Positions 43,146 to 53,426 of a stretch of DNA of 64,000 nt are shown piece by piece. The first letter of the stretch is position 1, and each line of letters starts with the position of its first letter. The DNA lies in the NCBI GenBank assembly GCA_902621165.1, contig CACNKX010000002.1, positions 1 to 64,000 on the forward strand, written 5' to 3'. The DNA is from an uncultured Alphaproteobacteria bacterium. Its GTDB lineage: Bacteria > Pseudomonadota > Alphaproteobacteria > HIMB59 > GCA-002718135. A program made the position numbers and the translations under genes. The notes below the pieces were generated by a model. The model was not told the origin of the DNA. It saw only the letters and a program-made list of their open reading frames with translations, and did no database searches.

Positions 43146-43487
43146 GTTAAAATATTTTTTTGCTTGAGTTGCTATTAAATTTTGGACAGGTTTTAAAAAG
43201 ACAGCAAAACCAATACAATCAGTAAAGAAACCAGGAGTAATTAATAGTAATCCTGATACTAATAGAAAAATACCCCCTTTAATTTCTTCGGTGGGCATTA
43301 CACCTTGTGATAAGTTTCGTTGTGCATCAAATAATAATTTGATCCCTTGTCTACGAACAAGAAATATTCCCACTAAAGCGGTGGCTAGTATAATTGCAAT
43401 AGTATTTAAAATTCCAATATTGGAGCCGATTGTTATAAAAATGCTTATTTCAATTATTGGAATAATAATAAACGCTAGAAAAATCAC
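43128..43487 (-). CDS. fxsA: FxsA family membrane protein
   Basis: IIPIIEISIFITIGSNIGILNTIAIILATALVGIFLVRRQG...GGIFLLVSGLLLITPGFFTDCIGF. Confidence 0.85.
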   Translation of the reverse strand: MIFLAFIIIPIIEISIFITIGSNIGILNTIAIILATALVGIFLVRRQGIKLLFDAQRNLSQGVMPTEEIKGGIFLLVSGLLLITPGFFTDCIGFAVFLKPVQNLIATQAKKYFNSRIRY

Positions 43488-44488
43488 TAACGTACTATAC
43501 CAGTTTTTTCATCCTGAATGTTTTTTTCTATTTTATTCTCAAATTCTCTTAATCTTTTATAGACACTTGCAAGTTCTATAATTGTAGGCCATGCTCTGAA
43601 TAAATATTGTAGTGATCCTTCTACTCTTCCAAAAGCTCTTATAATTTGTTGCATAACACCAAGTGTCATTACTCCAGCCACAATTGCTGGTGCTAAAAAA
43701 ATATACGCTGCAAGAACGTTAGCTTGTAGATAAGCTAATCTTCCAATACTAAAATAGAGATAATACAAATAACTCTTAAAGTGAATTTCTCTAACTCCTT
43801 GAAAAAGTTCTTCTAATGATTTTGGTCTAATACTTCCATCATCTTCTGCAATAACTAAAATTTTTCTATAAGCAGCTTCTTTTTTTTGAAGATCATATTC
43901 TATACCAACTAGTCTTAGTAACCATGCTAGTACAATCATTAAAATTGTACCACCAACAGCCCATATAAATGCTCCAGATACTAAACCGTATTGCCAATCA
44001 CCAAACCATAAAATTGGTATACCAACTGATAAAGTCATTAAGAGAGGGAAGAACTCTACTAGTACAAGAACTGACTCAATTAAGCTCGTTCCAAGACCTT
44101 CCATAATTCTACTAAATTTTATCGTATCTTCTTGAACCCTTTGACTTGCACCTTCGATTGTTCTCGCTTGGTCATAAACACTATGGTACCACTCAACCAT
44201 TGCTGTTCTCCATCTAAAAAGAAAATGAGAAGTAAGGAATGAAATTGCTAGTCCTAATGCAATTGAAATAGCAGCAAGTTGAGCAAAACTAAATAAAGCA
44301 CCCATGTATTCTTGCATAGTTATAGCATTTGGTGTCCCCAGTGCTTTTTGGATCATGTCATAAAATTCACCAAACCATTCATTGATCTGAACATCAATCT
44401 GAACTTGGACCCATATAGAAGTAAGAATGACTACTGAGCCTACATAAGCCCATACATACCACTTTGGTTCAGTGAAAAATTTAAACAT
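43487..44488 (-). CDS. SbmA/BacA-like peptide transporter
   Basis: EPKWYVWAYVGSVVILTSIWVQVQIDVQINEWFGEFYDMIQ, WRTAMVEWYHSVYDQARTIEGASQRVQEDT. Confidence 0.88.
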   Translation of the reverse strand: MFKFFTEPKWYVWAYVGSVVILTSIWVQVQIDVQINEWFGEFYDMIQKALGTPNAITMQEYMGALFSFAQLAAISIALGLAISFLTSHFLFRWRTAMVEWYHSVYDQARTIEGASQRVQEDTIKFSRIMEGLGTSLIESVLVLVEFFPLLMTLSVGIPILWFGDWQYGLVSGAFIWAVGGTILMIVLAWLLRLVGIEYDLQKKEAAYRKILVIAEDDGSIRPKSLEELFQGVREIHFKSYLYYLYFSIGRLAYLQANVLAAYIFLAPAIVAGVMTLGVMQQIIRAFGRVEGSLQYLFRAWPTIIELASVYKRLREFENKIEKNIQDEKTGIVR

Positions 44489-44537
44489 TGAGTATATATA
44501 TGTTCAATTAGATTTTAAAAAAGAAGGTAGGTATTAA

Positions 44538-44621
44538 TTATTTCTTCTTTTGACGCTTTTTGTTTCTTCTATATTTAGAGCCTCTTTTACGTCTGCCTCT
44601 ATGTTTTTTTGGATATCCCAT
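44538..44621 (-). CDS. 27-aa highly basic microprotein (not in supplied track)
   Basis: ATG...TAA on minus strand encodes MGYPKKHRGRRKRGSKYRRNKKRQKKK in an otherwise empty intergenic gap. Confidence 0.5.
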   Translation of the reverse strand: MGYPKKHRGRRKRGSKYRRNKKRQKKK

Positions 44622-44663
44622 AATGTAGATACGGTATACAAAAATAAAAAATTAAGTCAAAGA

Positions 44664-45551
44664 CTAATAATGCCAATCTTTAGCTTCATTAAATAAAAAA
44701 TCCCTAAAAACTTCAAGTCTTCTATCGTTTTTAAAAGATTCAGAATAAACAAAGTATGTTTGATATGATGGGCCTTCTAAGTTAGGTAGAACGCGTACAA
44801 GCTGCGGTTTATCTGCAACCATATAATCAGGCAAAGATGCTAGACCCCCACCTTTTTCAATAGCAAGTGACATCGCGTAAATACTATTCACTCTAAATTT
44901 AGGTCGTCTTTTTGTTCCTTCTTTTCCAATTTTTAATATCCAATCAATATTAGAAACAGGAGAAGGTAATCCAGCTCCAAAGCAAATTAAATCATGTTTA
45001 TCTAAATCATTTACATTTCTTGGTATTCCACTTTTTTGTAAGTAATCTGAAGAACCGTAAATGTGGTTATGAAAATTAACAAATTTTTTAAAAATTAAAT
45101 TTGCCTGTGTTGGCTTCTTTACTCTAACTGCAACATCAGCAACTCTTGCAGATAAATCAACTTCTTCATCACTCATAATTAAATTTACATCTATCTCTGG
45201 ATATTGATTAGCAAATTTAGTTATTCTTGGCGTGAGCCATGCTGATCCAAAACCAACAGTTGTGCTTACGGTTAATTTTCCTACTGGTTTAGTTTTTTTA
45301 TCTAATAATTTTTTTTCAAAATCAGAAATTGAAAAATTAATTTGATTTACAGTATTAAATAAATTTTCACCTTGCTCTGTTAACCTGACACCTTTTTGAT
45401 GTCTTATAAACAAGGGTGTTTTTAAATCATATTCAAGATCTTGTATTTGTCTACTAAGCGCAGATTGACTGATATTTAGTTTGGCACTTGCCTTTGAAAT
45501 GCTTCTTGAAATTGCAATTTCGTAAAATGATTTTAATTTATCCCAGTCCAT
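44664..45551 (-). CDS. LysR-family transcriptional regulator
   Basis: N-terminal HTH: LKSFYEIAISRSISKASAKLNISQSALSRQIQDLEYDLKTPLFIR. Confidence 0.93.
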   Translation of the reverse strand: MDWDKLKSFYEIAISRSISKASAKLNISQSALSRQIQDLEYDLKTPLFIRHQKGVRLTEQGENLFNTVNQINFSISDFEKKLLDKKTKPVGKLTVSTTVGFGSAWLTPRITKFANQYPEIDVNLIMSDEEVDLSARVADVAVRVKKPTQANLIFKKFVNFHNHIYGSSDYLQKSGIPRNVNDLDKHDLICFGAGLPSPVSNIDWILKIGKEGTKRRPKFRVNSIYAMSLAIEKGGGLASLPDYMVADKPQLVRVLPNLEGPSYQTYFVYSESFKNDRRLEVFRDFLFNEAKDWHY

Positions 45552-46198
45552 TATCTTAAGGAATTTATAATTTCATAATATTTATTTTGATTTTGAGATA
45601 ATAAATAAGATCCTACTGCTAACACATCAGCTCCATTATCTTTACATATTTTTGCATTTTCATTATTTACTCCACCATCAACAGCTATCTTGTAGTTATA
45701 ATTATTATTTTTTCTAATTTCATCTAAATCTTTAATTTTTTTCACTTGCTCATGCATAAATTTTTGACCACCAAAACCAGGTGTGACTGTCATAACTATT
45801 ATTTGTTGCACTTTACTTAATAAATGATCAATATCTGTAATATTTACCTTAGGGTGAATGGCTATTCCTGCTTTAATTTCAACATCACTTATCATTTTAA
45901 TAATTTCTTCTGGGTTATCATCAACCTCAGGATGAAAAGTAATGATATCTGAGCCAGCTTCTACAAATTCATTGATATATTTCTTTACCGGTTTAATCAT
46001 GAGATGCACATCTAAAATTTTAGAGGTAACCTTTCTTAATGATTTAACTATATTTGGTCCAAAAGTAATATTGGGGACATAGTGGCCATCCATGATGTCT
46101 ATATGAATATAATCAGCGCCATTTAGATCTAAAGATCTAACTTCTTCTTCTAATTTGAGAATATCTGCTGATAATATTGATGGTGATATTTTTATCAT
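45551..46198 (-). CDS. rpe: ribulose-phosphate 3-epimerase
   Basis: ISPSILSADILKLEEEV, YIHIDIMDGHYVPNITFGP, VMTVTPGFGGQKF. Confidence 0.95.
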   Translation of the reverse strand: MIKISPSILSADILKLEEEVRSLDLNGADYIHIDIMDGHYVPNITFGPNIVKSLRKVTSKILDVHLMIKPVKKYINEFVEAGSDIITFHPEVDDNPEEIIKMISDVEIKAGIAIHPKVNITDIDHLLSKVQQIIVMTVTPGFGGQKFMHEQVKKIKDLDEIRKNNNYNYKIAVDGGVNNENAKICKDNGADVLAVGSYLLSQNQNKYYEIINSLR

Positions 46199-46236
46199 TT
46201 ATAAAGAGATATATAATATATAAATAAACATTCATA

Positions 46237-46581
46237 ATGAATTCTATCACAGAAAAACCTTGGGGATCATTTGAGATACTAAAGTCAGGTAAAAAATTCC
46301 TAGTAAAAAAAATTTTTGTAAAACCAGGAGGAGTTTTATCTCTTCAAAGCCATGAACATAGATCTGAGCATTGGATTGTCGCTGAAGGAGAAGCTGAAGT
46401 CACAATTGACAAAAAAGTAATTAATTTAAAAGAAAATGAGAACATTTTTATTCCTAAAGGAGCAATTCATAGAATGGCTAATAGAAAAGATCGTGATTTA
46501 GTTATTATAGAAATGTGGTACGGTGATAATCTTAATGAAAATGATATCAAAAGGTACGAAGATATTTATGAAAGAATTTAA
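46237..46581 (+). CDS. cupin, mannose-6-phosphate isomerase type II-like
   Basis: EKPWGSFEILKSGKKFLVKKIFVKPGGVLSLQSHEHRSEHWIVAEGEAEV. Confidence 0.88.
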   Translation: MNSITEKPWGSFEILKSGKKFLVKKIFVKPGGVLSLQSHEHRSEHWIVAEGEAEVTIDKKVINLKENENIFIPKGAIHRMANRKDRDLVIIEMWYGDNLNENDIKRYEDIYERI

Positions 46582-46964
46582 TGCTTATTAATACTCCTAT
46601 ATCGCTTGGCGAACTTGTAGATAAAGTTTCTATTTTAATTATTAAACAGAAAAATATAACAGATGAAACTAAGCTTGATCATGTCAAAAAAGAATTAGAT
46701 TTTCTCCAAAAGACATTGATGAATTATGTCCAACAAGAAAAAATAAATAATTATTTAGAAAATTTGATAAATATTAATTCTAAACTCTGGAATATAGAAG
46801 ATGATATTAGAGAGTGCGAAAGAAAAAAATTATTTGATCAATCATTTATTGATTTAGCTAGAAGTGTCTATTTTACCAATGATGAAAGAGCAAAAGTAAA
46901 AAATGATATTAATAAAACCTTTGGCTCTGAATTAGTAGAGGTAAAATCTTATGAGGAATATTAA
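46581..46964 (+). CDS. DUF6165-like protein
   Basis: ISLGELVDKVSILIIKQKNITDETKLDHVKKEL; overlaps the cupin stop. Confidence 0.55.
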   Translation: MLINTPISLGELVDKVSILIIKQKNITDETKLDHVKKELDFLQKTLMNYVQQEKINNYLENLININSKLWNIEDDIRECERKKLFDQSFIDLARSVYFTNDERAKVKNDINKTFGSELVEVKSYEEY

Positions 46965-48002
46965 TTAATAAATTCTTGAAACACTTTTGGTAACAAGAGA
47001 TACTAATTTTTCTTTGTAAATGTTATCTTTAAATATATCAACTGAGTCTACAGCTACATTTGAAAAGTGATTAGCTCTTGTAAGAGTATCTTCAATACAT
47101 TGATATTTATTTATTATTTCTAAAGCCATTTCAAAATCATCATCATTTTGGTTAAGATCAGATATTGTTCTTTCCCAAAACTTTTTTTCTTTATCATTTG
47201 ATCTTCCGTATGCCAATATTATTGGAAGAGTAATTTTACCTTCTTTAAAATCATCTCCAGTATTCTTTCCTAATATTTTTTTGTTTGAAGAATAATCAAT
47301 AGCATCGTCAATTAATTGAAAAGTCATGCCAAAGTTTGTTCCAAATGATTTTAATGCATTAACCTCAGCTTCTGTTCCAAGACCACTAATTGATCCAACT
47401 TGACATGCTGCACTAAATAAAGAGGCAGTCTTTGCATTTACAACTTCAAAATAAATATTTTCATTTATTTCTAAATTTTTATCATTAACAAGTTCTAAAA
47501 CTTCTCCTTCAGAAATTACAACACTAGTATCTGCTAATATCTTTAACGTTTCAGTATTTCCATATTTTGTCATTAGTTGAAAAGCTCTACTGAATAAAAA
47601 ATCACCAACTAATACACTTGTTTTATTTTTCCATTTCTCATTTGCTGTAGGTTTTCCTCGTCTTTGTTTACTCTCATCTATTACATCATCATGTAATAGT
47701 GTTGCTGTATGAATGAATTCTACTGCTGCTGATAAACCGATATGATTCATTTTATTTTCAATTTCACTAGTTCCATTTCTTGTCATATGAAAACTTGAAA
47801 CAGTTAAAAGAGGTCGTAATCTTTTACCACCTGATAAGATAAGGTATTTTCCAACTTCATGAACTAAAGGTACATTACTATCTAATTTATCAAGAATTAT
47901 GGTGTTTACGGATACTAAATCTTCTTTGCATAGATCTGTTAATTCTCTGATCTCATCTTCAAATGAAAAATCTTTTTTTTTAAGTGGAAGAACATTATCC
48001 AT
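46965..48002 (-). CDS. ispB: polyprenyl diphosphate synthase (octaprenyl-type)
   Basis: SGGKRLRPLL, LLHDDVIDESKQRRGKPTAN, QLIDDAIDY. Confidence 0.9.
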   Translation of the reverse strand: MDNVLPLKKKDFSFEDEIRELTDLCKEDLVSVNTIILDKLDSNVPLVHEVGKYLILSGGKRLRPLLTVSSFHMTRNGTSEIENKMNHIGLSAAVEFIHTATLLHDDVIDESKQRRGKPTANEKWKNKTSVLVGDFLFSRAFQLMTKYGNTETLKILADTSVVISEGEVLELVNDKNLEINENIYFEVVNAKTASLFSAACQVGSISGLGTEAEVNALKSFGTNFGMTFQLIDDAIDYSSNKKILGKNTGDDFKEGKITLPIILAYGRSNDKEKKFWERTISDLNQNDDDFEMALEIINKYQCIEDTLTRANHFSNVAVDSVDIFKDNIYKEKLVSLVTKSVSRIY

Positions 48003-48116
48003 ATTGTTTAACTATTAGAATATTATGTTAATTCATTAACTTAATTGACGCACTTAAACTCAAATTACCAAAATTACAAACAAATGCTACATAACGCTTT
48101 AAGAAAAGATTAACAT

Positions 48117-48947
48117 TTGTTATTAGATATTATGTTTAAAAGGTTATTTTCAAAGAGTACTACAATACCAGTTTTACGTTTATCTGGCATTATATCATCA
48201 CAGTCAGGCTTCACAGGCTCTGGTCTAGCAATCAATAATTTAGAAAAGTTAATTGATAAGTTATTTGCTGAAAAAAAATCTCCTGTTGTAGGTTTGATCA
48301 TTAATTCACCTGGAGGCTCTCCCACACAATCCTCTTTAATAGCAAAAAGGATCATCGATCTAGCTAAGGAAAAAAACAAAAAAGTTTTAGCATTTGTCGA
48401 AGATGTTGCAGCTTCTGGTGGTTATTGGTTAGCATGTGCTGCTGATGAAATATATATTGATCAAAACTCTGTTATTGGATCAATAGGTGTTATTTCACCA
48501 GGTTTTGGTTTTGTTGATCTTCTAAAAAAAGTTGGAATTGAAAGAAGAGTGTATACATCTGGAAAAAGTAAAAGTTTTCTTGATCCTTTCAAAGAAGAAA
48601 AACAGGAAGACATTGATAGATTAAAAAATATTCAAGAACAAATTCATGATAATTTTATTAATTATGTAAAAGATAGAAGAGGTTCAAAACTCGATCAGAA
48701 TAAATTAGATGACATCTTTTCTGGTTTATTTTGGGTTGGTAATAAAGCTATCGATTTAGGTTTAGCAGATGGTATTGGCACAATAAAACCAATTTTAGAA
48801 GAGAAGTTTGGAAAAAAAATTAAAATTAAATTAATCAGTCAAAAAAAATCATTTTTACAACGTAGGTTTTCTTCTACAATATTTAATTCTGAAGAAATTT
48901 TAAATAAAATTGAAGAACGAATTATGTTTTCTAGGTTTGGTTTGTAA
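48117..48947 (+). CDS. S49 family signal-peptide-peptidase-like serine protease (SohB/SppA-like)
   Basis: VGLIINSPGGSPTQSSLIAKRI, AFVEDVAASGGYWLACAADEIYID. Confidence 0.92.
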   Translation: MLLDIMFKRLFSKSTTIPVLRLSGIISSQSGFTGSGLAINNLEKLIDKLFAEKKSPVVGLIINSPGGSPTQSSLIAKRIIDLAKEKNKKVLAFVEDVAASGGYWLACAADEIYIDQNSVIGSIGVISPGFGFVDLLKKVGIERRVYTSGKSKSFLDPFKEEKQEDIDRLKNIQEQIHDNFINYVKDRRGSKLDQNKLDDIFSGLFWVGNKAIDLGLADGIGTIKPILEEKFGKKIKIKLISQKKSFLQRRFSSTIFNSEEILNKIEERIMFSRFGL

Positions 48948-49108
48948 TGAAATTTCTAGTTTTAGTTGTAATTTTAGCTTCTATTTTATTATTTTTAAGA
49001 TTTAAGAAAAAAAAACAAGACAAATTCACTAATAATAAAGTAAATAATGACTCAGTAATCGATTTAGAAAAAGATCCAAGAACGAAAGAATATAAACCAA
49101 AAGATTAA
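48947..49108 (+). CDS. 53-aa single-TM protein (not in supplied track)
   Basis: [53 protein letters not shown]; starts at the stop of the S49 peptidase, ends 7 nt before glyS. Confidence 0.6.
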   Translation: MKFLVLVVILASILLFLRFKKKKQDKFTNNKVNNDSVIDLEKDPRTKEYKPKD

Positions 49109-49115
49109 GAGTTAT

Positions 49116-50477
49116 ATGACTGCACAAACAATGGAAGAGTTAGTTTCTCTTTGCAAACGAAGAGGTTTTTTATTTCAATCAAATGACATCTATGGCGGTA
49201 TCAAAGGTTTATATGATTATGGACCAATGGGTGTCGAGTTCAAAAATAATCTCAAACAAGCTTGGTGGAAATCAATGGTATATGAAAGAGATGATACCGA
49301 AGGTTTGGATGCCTCAATTTTAAGCTCTCCAGTAGTTCTAAAACACTCAGGCCATGAAGATACTTTTACCGATCCTTTAGTTGATTGTCGCGCATGTAAA
49401 TCAAGGTGGAGAGCAGATCAATTATTTGAAAATAATAGATGCCCAAATTGTAAATCGGAAGATCTTACTGAGCCAAGACCTTTTAATTTAATGTTTAAAA
49501 CTGCAATTGGACCAGTAGATGATGGTTCGTCATTCGCATATTTAAGACCAGAAACGTGTCAGCAAATTTTTACTAATTTTAAAAATATATTAGACTCTAC
49601 GTCTAGAACTGTTCCTTTTGGTATCGCACAAATGGGAAAAGCATTTAGAAATGAAATAACACCTCGTAATTTTATCTTTAGAGTTAGAGAGTTTGAACAA
49701 ATGGAATTAGAGTTTTTTGTTAAACCAGGTACTGATGATGAATGGCATGAATATTGGATAAATAAAAGAATAGAATGGTGGGTTAATCAAGGAATAAAAA
49801 AAGAAAACTTAAAAAAAATTGAAGTAGAAAAAAATGAATTAGCTCACTACTCAAAAAGAACTGTTGATATAAATTATGTGTTTCCTCACGGTGAAGAGGA
49901 ACTAGAAGGGGTAGCCAATAGAACTGACTTTGACTTAGGTTCTCATACTAAAAATCAAAACGATTTTAAAATTACATCAGAAGTTATGAAAAACTCCTCT
50001 TCAACTACAAAATTAGCTGTTCAAGATTTAGAAGAAAAAAAATGGTATATTCCTTATGTAATTGAGCCATCAGCTGGTGTTGATAGAGGGGTTCTTGCTT
50101 TATTAAATGAAGCTTATCGTGAAGAAAATGTAGATAATGATAATAAAAGAATTCTTTTATCTCTAAAACCTCATCTTTCACCTATTAAAGCTGCAGTTAT
50201 TCCTCTCAAAAAGAATAATGAGGAATTAGTTAATTTATCTAAAGAAATAAAATCTAATTTACAGAAATTGGGATTGGGGAGAGTTGTTTTAGAAAATTCA
50301 GGAAACATTGGTAAGAATTATAGAAGACATGATGAAATAGGAACACCAATTTGTTTAACTGTAGATTTTGAAACTCTAGAAGATAAAAGTGTTACTGTTA
50401 GGGATAGAGATACTATGAAACAGGAAAGAGTTTCTATCGAAAATTTATCTGAATATTACAAAAAATATTTTAATTAA
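49116..50477 (+). CDS. glyS: glycyl-tRNA synthetase, single-chain class II type
   Basis: [64 protein letters not shown]. Confidence 0.94.
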   Translation: MTAQTMEELVSLCKRRGFLFQSNDIYGGIKGLYDYGPMGVEFKNNLKQAWWKSMVYERDDTEGLDASILSSPVVLKHSGHEDTFTDPLVDCRACKSRWRADQLFENNRCPNCKSEDLTEPRPFNLMFKTAIGPVDDGSSFAYLRPETCQQIFTNFKNILDSTSRTVPFGIAQMGKAFRNEITPRNFIFRVREFEQMELEFFVKPGTDDEWHEYWINKRIEWWVNQGIKKENLKKIEVEKNELAHYSKRTVDINYVFPHGEEELEGVANRTDFDLGSHTKNQNDFKITSEVMKNSSSTTKLAVQDLEEKKWYIPYVIEPSAGVDRGVLALLNEAYREENVDNDNKRILLSLKPHLSPIKAAVIPLKKNNEELVNLSKEIKSNLQKLGLGRVVLENSGNIGKNYRRHDEIGTPICLTVDFETLEDKSVTVRDRDTMKQERVSIENLSEYYKKYFN

Positions 50478-50486
50478 TAAAATTGT

Positions 50487-51635
50487 ATGAAAAAAGTTAG
50501 CGATATTCATGCAATTAAAATTATATTTTTTATAACTGCTTGTTATGTAGGTTTATGGGCTATTAGGATACCTACAATAAAGGATCAACTTCAAACTGAT
50601 TATGTTGGTGTTGGATATATTATGTTATCATTTGCAATTGGTTCAATTGTTGCAATGATTTTTGCCAATGCTCTTATTCTGAAAACTTCTACAAAATCTA
50701 TTTTAACATTCACCTTAATTGCCGAAGGTTGTTTGTGGTTGCCAGTACCTTTCATTCAAGAATTATGGCTTTTTATGGTTTTCTCATTTGTTTTTGGTAT
50801 GAGTTATGGTGCATTCGAAATAGCATGCAATGTTTATGCATCAAATTTAGAAGTTAGAGAAAAAAAATCAATGATGTCAGGGTTTCATGCATTTTGGAGT
50901 CTTGGAGTTTTATTTGGATCTCTAATTACAAGCTTTTTACTAGAGTGGAATTATTCTTTTATTTTTAATATACTTTTGTATGTTATCATTCTTCTTCCTT
51001 TGAGTTTGTATTTTGTACTTTGTTTAGAGTCACAAGTTGAAACAAAATCAGAAGACTCCAGTAAAAAAAATATATTTTTTATTTGGCCCTTACTTATTTT
51101 TTTATTAGCATTAATTGCAATGGCAAACGCTCTAACGGAAGGAAGTGTTGATGCATGGGGAGCTCTCTATATGAGAGATTTTATTCAAGTTGATGGTTTC
51201 TATATCGGCTTAGCAACTCTAAGTTTTAATATTTTTATGGTTATTGGAAGATTTAGTGGTGATTGGGTAAGAGATAAAATCGGAGTTTTTCTTTTGATTT
51301 TCTTTTTATTTTTATCGACGATTATAAGTTTAATAATTTTATCTAATTTCAGCAGTATTTATGCAGCTATTATTGGTTTTTCATTATTAGGTATTGGAGC
51401 ATCTTCAATTGTTCCTATCGCATATAGTTTAGCTGGAAAAATTGAGGGAATTGACAGTGGAGTAGGGATAACAATCATTTCAATTGCAGTTTACGGAACA
51501 TTTATAGGTGCTCCAGCTTCATTAGGATTTATAGCAAACAACTATGGAATTAATAACATATTTGTTCCAATGTTAATAATTTTTATGATTTTAATAATTC
51601 CAGTAAGTTTTTATAGAAAAAAATTTTCAGTTTAA
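50487..51635 (+). CDS. MFS transporter
   Basis: 12-TM pattern; GFHAFWSLGVLFGSLITS, LGIGASSIVPIAYSLAGK. Confidence 0.85.
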   Translation: MKKVSDIHAIKIIFFITACYVGLWAIRIPTIKDQLQTDYVGVGYIMLSFAIGSIVAMIFANALILKTSTKSILTFTLIAEGCLWLPVPFIQELWLFMVFSFVFGMSYGAFEIACNVYASNLEVREKKSMMSGFHAFWSLGVLFGSLITSFLLEWNYSFIFNILLYVIILLPLSLYFVLCLESQVETKSEDSSKKNIFFIWPLLIFLLALIAMANALTEGSVDAWGALYMRDFIQVDGFYIGLATLSFNIFMVIGRFSGDWVRDKIGVFLLIFFLFLSTIISLIILSNFSSIYAAIIGFSLLGIGASSIVPIAYSLAGKIEGIDSGVGITIISIAVYGTFIGAPASLGFIANNYGINNIFVPMLIIFMILIIPVSFYRKKFSV

Positions 51636-52457
51636 AAAATCAAAAGATAATGAATCATTAATTACTAAATTTTGATTTTTATTTTTTATTTTATTAACAA
51701 AATTAATGTTTAATGCTGCAAAAATATTTGAATTTGCTTTTGATACAATTGTGCCTATTTTTTTATTATCTACTATCAACTCATCTCCCTCTAGCACATC
51801 TCCACTTTTTATTTTTAAAGAGTAAAGTTTTTTCTTAAGTAATCCGCGGTATTTCATTCTTGCAGTAATTTCTTGACCCACATAGCATCCTTTATCCCAA
51901 TCAATAGCATTTAAATTATCAAAATTATTTTCTAATAATAAAGATTTATTTTCTAAAATATCAAATGGTGAGTAGGGTGTTGTATGATTAATTAAAATTT
52001 CATGATATGCAGTTTCGTTAATTTCTTTCAATCTCTCTTTTTCAATTAAAATTTTTTTATTAATTATAAGTTTTTTACCTAAGTTTATATTTCTAGGATC
52101 ATTTAAATAAACATTATAAACACCCTTATAATCAATATTAAATAATGAATAAGAATTAAGATTATTAATTTCTTTAATTTCTATATCAGAGCGAAGTTTA
52201 TAAATCTTTAATCGTGATAATAAATTATTAAAAAATTTATCATTAGTTTCAAAAATATAGTTTCCATTTATATTGAATATAAAAAAATCTGCTAAAAATT
52301 TACCCTGAGGTGTTAATAGACATGAATAAATAATTGATCCATCGTTACATTTTTCAATGTCATTAGTAATTAAATTTTGAATAAATGATTTACTATCTTT
52401 TCCAGAAACCTCAAAAAATCTTGAATTCAGATGATGAAAAAAGTATTTATCTTTCAT
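51627..52457 (-). CDS. ygfZ: YgfZ/GcvT-domain folate-binding protein
   Basis: SGKDSKSFIQNLITNDIEK, DKGCYVGQEITARMKYRG (K-G-C-[FY]-x-G-Q-E signature). Confidence 0.92.
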   Translation of the reverse strand: MKDKYFFHHLNSRFFEVSGKDSKSFIQNLITNDIEKCNDGSIIYSCLLTPQGKFLADFFIFNINGNYIFETNDKFFNNLLSRLKIYKLRSDIEIKEINNLNSYSLFNIDYKGVYNVYLNDPRNINLGKKLIINKKILIEKERLKEINETAYHEILINHTTPYSPFDILENKSLLLENNFDNLNAIDWDKGCYVGQEITARMKYRGLLKKKLYSLKIKSGDVLEGDELIVDNKKIGTIVSKANSNIFAALNINFVNKIKNKNQNLVINDSLSFDFLN

Positions 52458-52502
52458 AATTATCTAAATATATATTGAATATATTAAAAGTGTAATATTT
52501 CT

Positions 52503-53426
52503 GTGAAAATTCTTGTTATTTCGTCAAATCTTATTGGAGATACAATTCTATCAACTGGAGTAATAAATTATTTTAGTAATAAATATCCTGAAACTAAATT
52601 TACATTTGTAATTGGTCCATCTGCTAAATCAATTTTTAAAAACTTTCAATCTGTAGAAAACATAATCACTGTTTCAAAAAAAAGATACAATATGCATTGG
52701 TTAGATATAATTTCTAATTGTTATGGAAAGAAGTGGGATATAATTATTGATTTTAGAAGTTCGTTGTTATCATATTTTTTAAAACATAAGCAAAAATTTA
52801 TTTTTAAAAAAAAATCTAATCTAAACCATGTACAGCAATTATCTAATTACTTTAAATTTGATTGTTCAGATTTGTTTATTGAGACAAATACAGAAGAAGA
52901 AGAAATAGTTATAAAACATTTGTCTAATGATTTTAAATATTTTGTTATATTCCCAGGTGGAAATTGGAAACCAAAAATTTGGAGTATTAAAAATTATAAT
53001 TCACTATTAATCAAAATTTTATCTCAAAATAAAAATATTAAATTTATTTTAGTTGGCTCAAAGTCAGAAGAAGAACATTATTTAAATGAAATAACAAAAA
53101 ATATTGATAGTAATAAGATTATTAATTTATTTGGTGCATCATTGACTCAAACTGCTGCTTATATGAAGAAATCAAAATTGTTTATTGGAAATGATTCAGG
53201 ATTATCACATATGGCTTCAGCCACAAAACTAAAGTCTATAGTATTATTTGGGCCAACAAATGATGTGATTTACGGTCCATTTATGAAAGATTCACAAGTT
53301 ATAAGAACAAATGAAAGCTATGACTATTTTAAAAGTATAAATATTGATAAAACAAAGTCCTATATGGACTCTATAAGCGTAGAAAAGATTTATTCTACAT
53401 TACAAAAAAATAATTATTGTGAATAA
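52503..53426 (+). CDS. glycosyltransferase family 9 (heptosyltransferase-like)
   Basis: ILVISSNLIGDTILSTGVINYF, FPGGNWKPKIWS, LFIGNDSGLSHMASATKLKSIVLFGPTN. Confidence 0.88.
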   Translation: MKILVISSNLIGDTILSTGVINYFSNKYPETKFTFVIGPSAKSIFKNFQSVENIITVSKKRYNMHWLDIISNCYGKKWDIIIDFRSSLLSYFLKHKQKFIFKKKSNLNHVQQLSNYFKFDCSDLFIETNTEEEEIVIKHLSNDFKYFVIFPGGNWKPKIWSIKNYNSLLIKILSQNKNIKFILVGSKSEEEHYLNEITKNIDSNKIINLFGASLTQTAAYMKKSKLFIGNDSGLSHMASATKLKSIVLFGPTNDVIYGPFMKDSQVIRTNESYDYFKSINIDKTKSYMDSISVEKIYSTLQKNNYCE

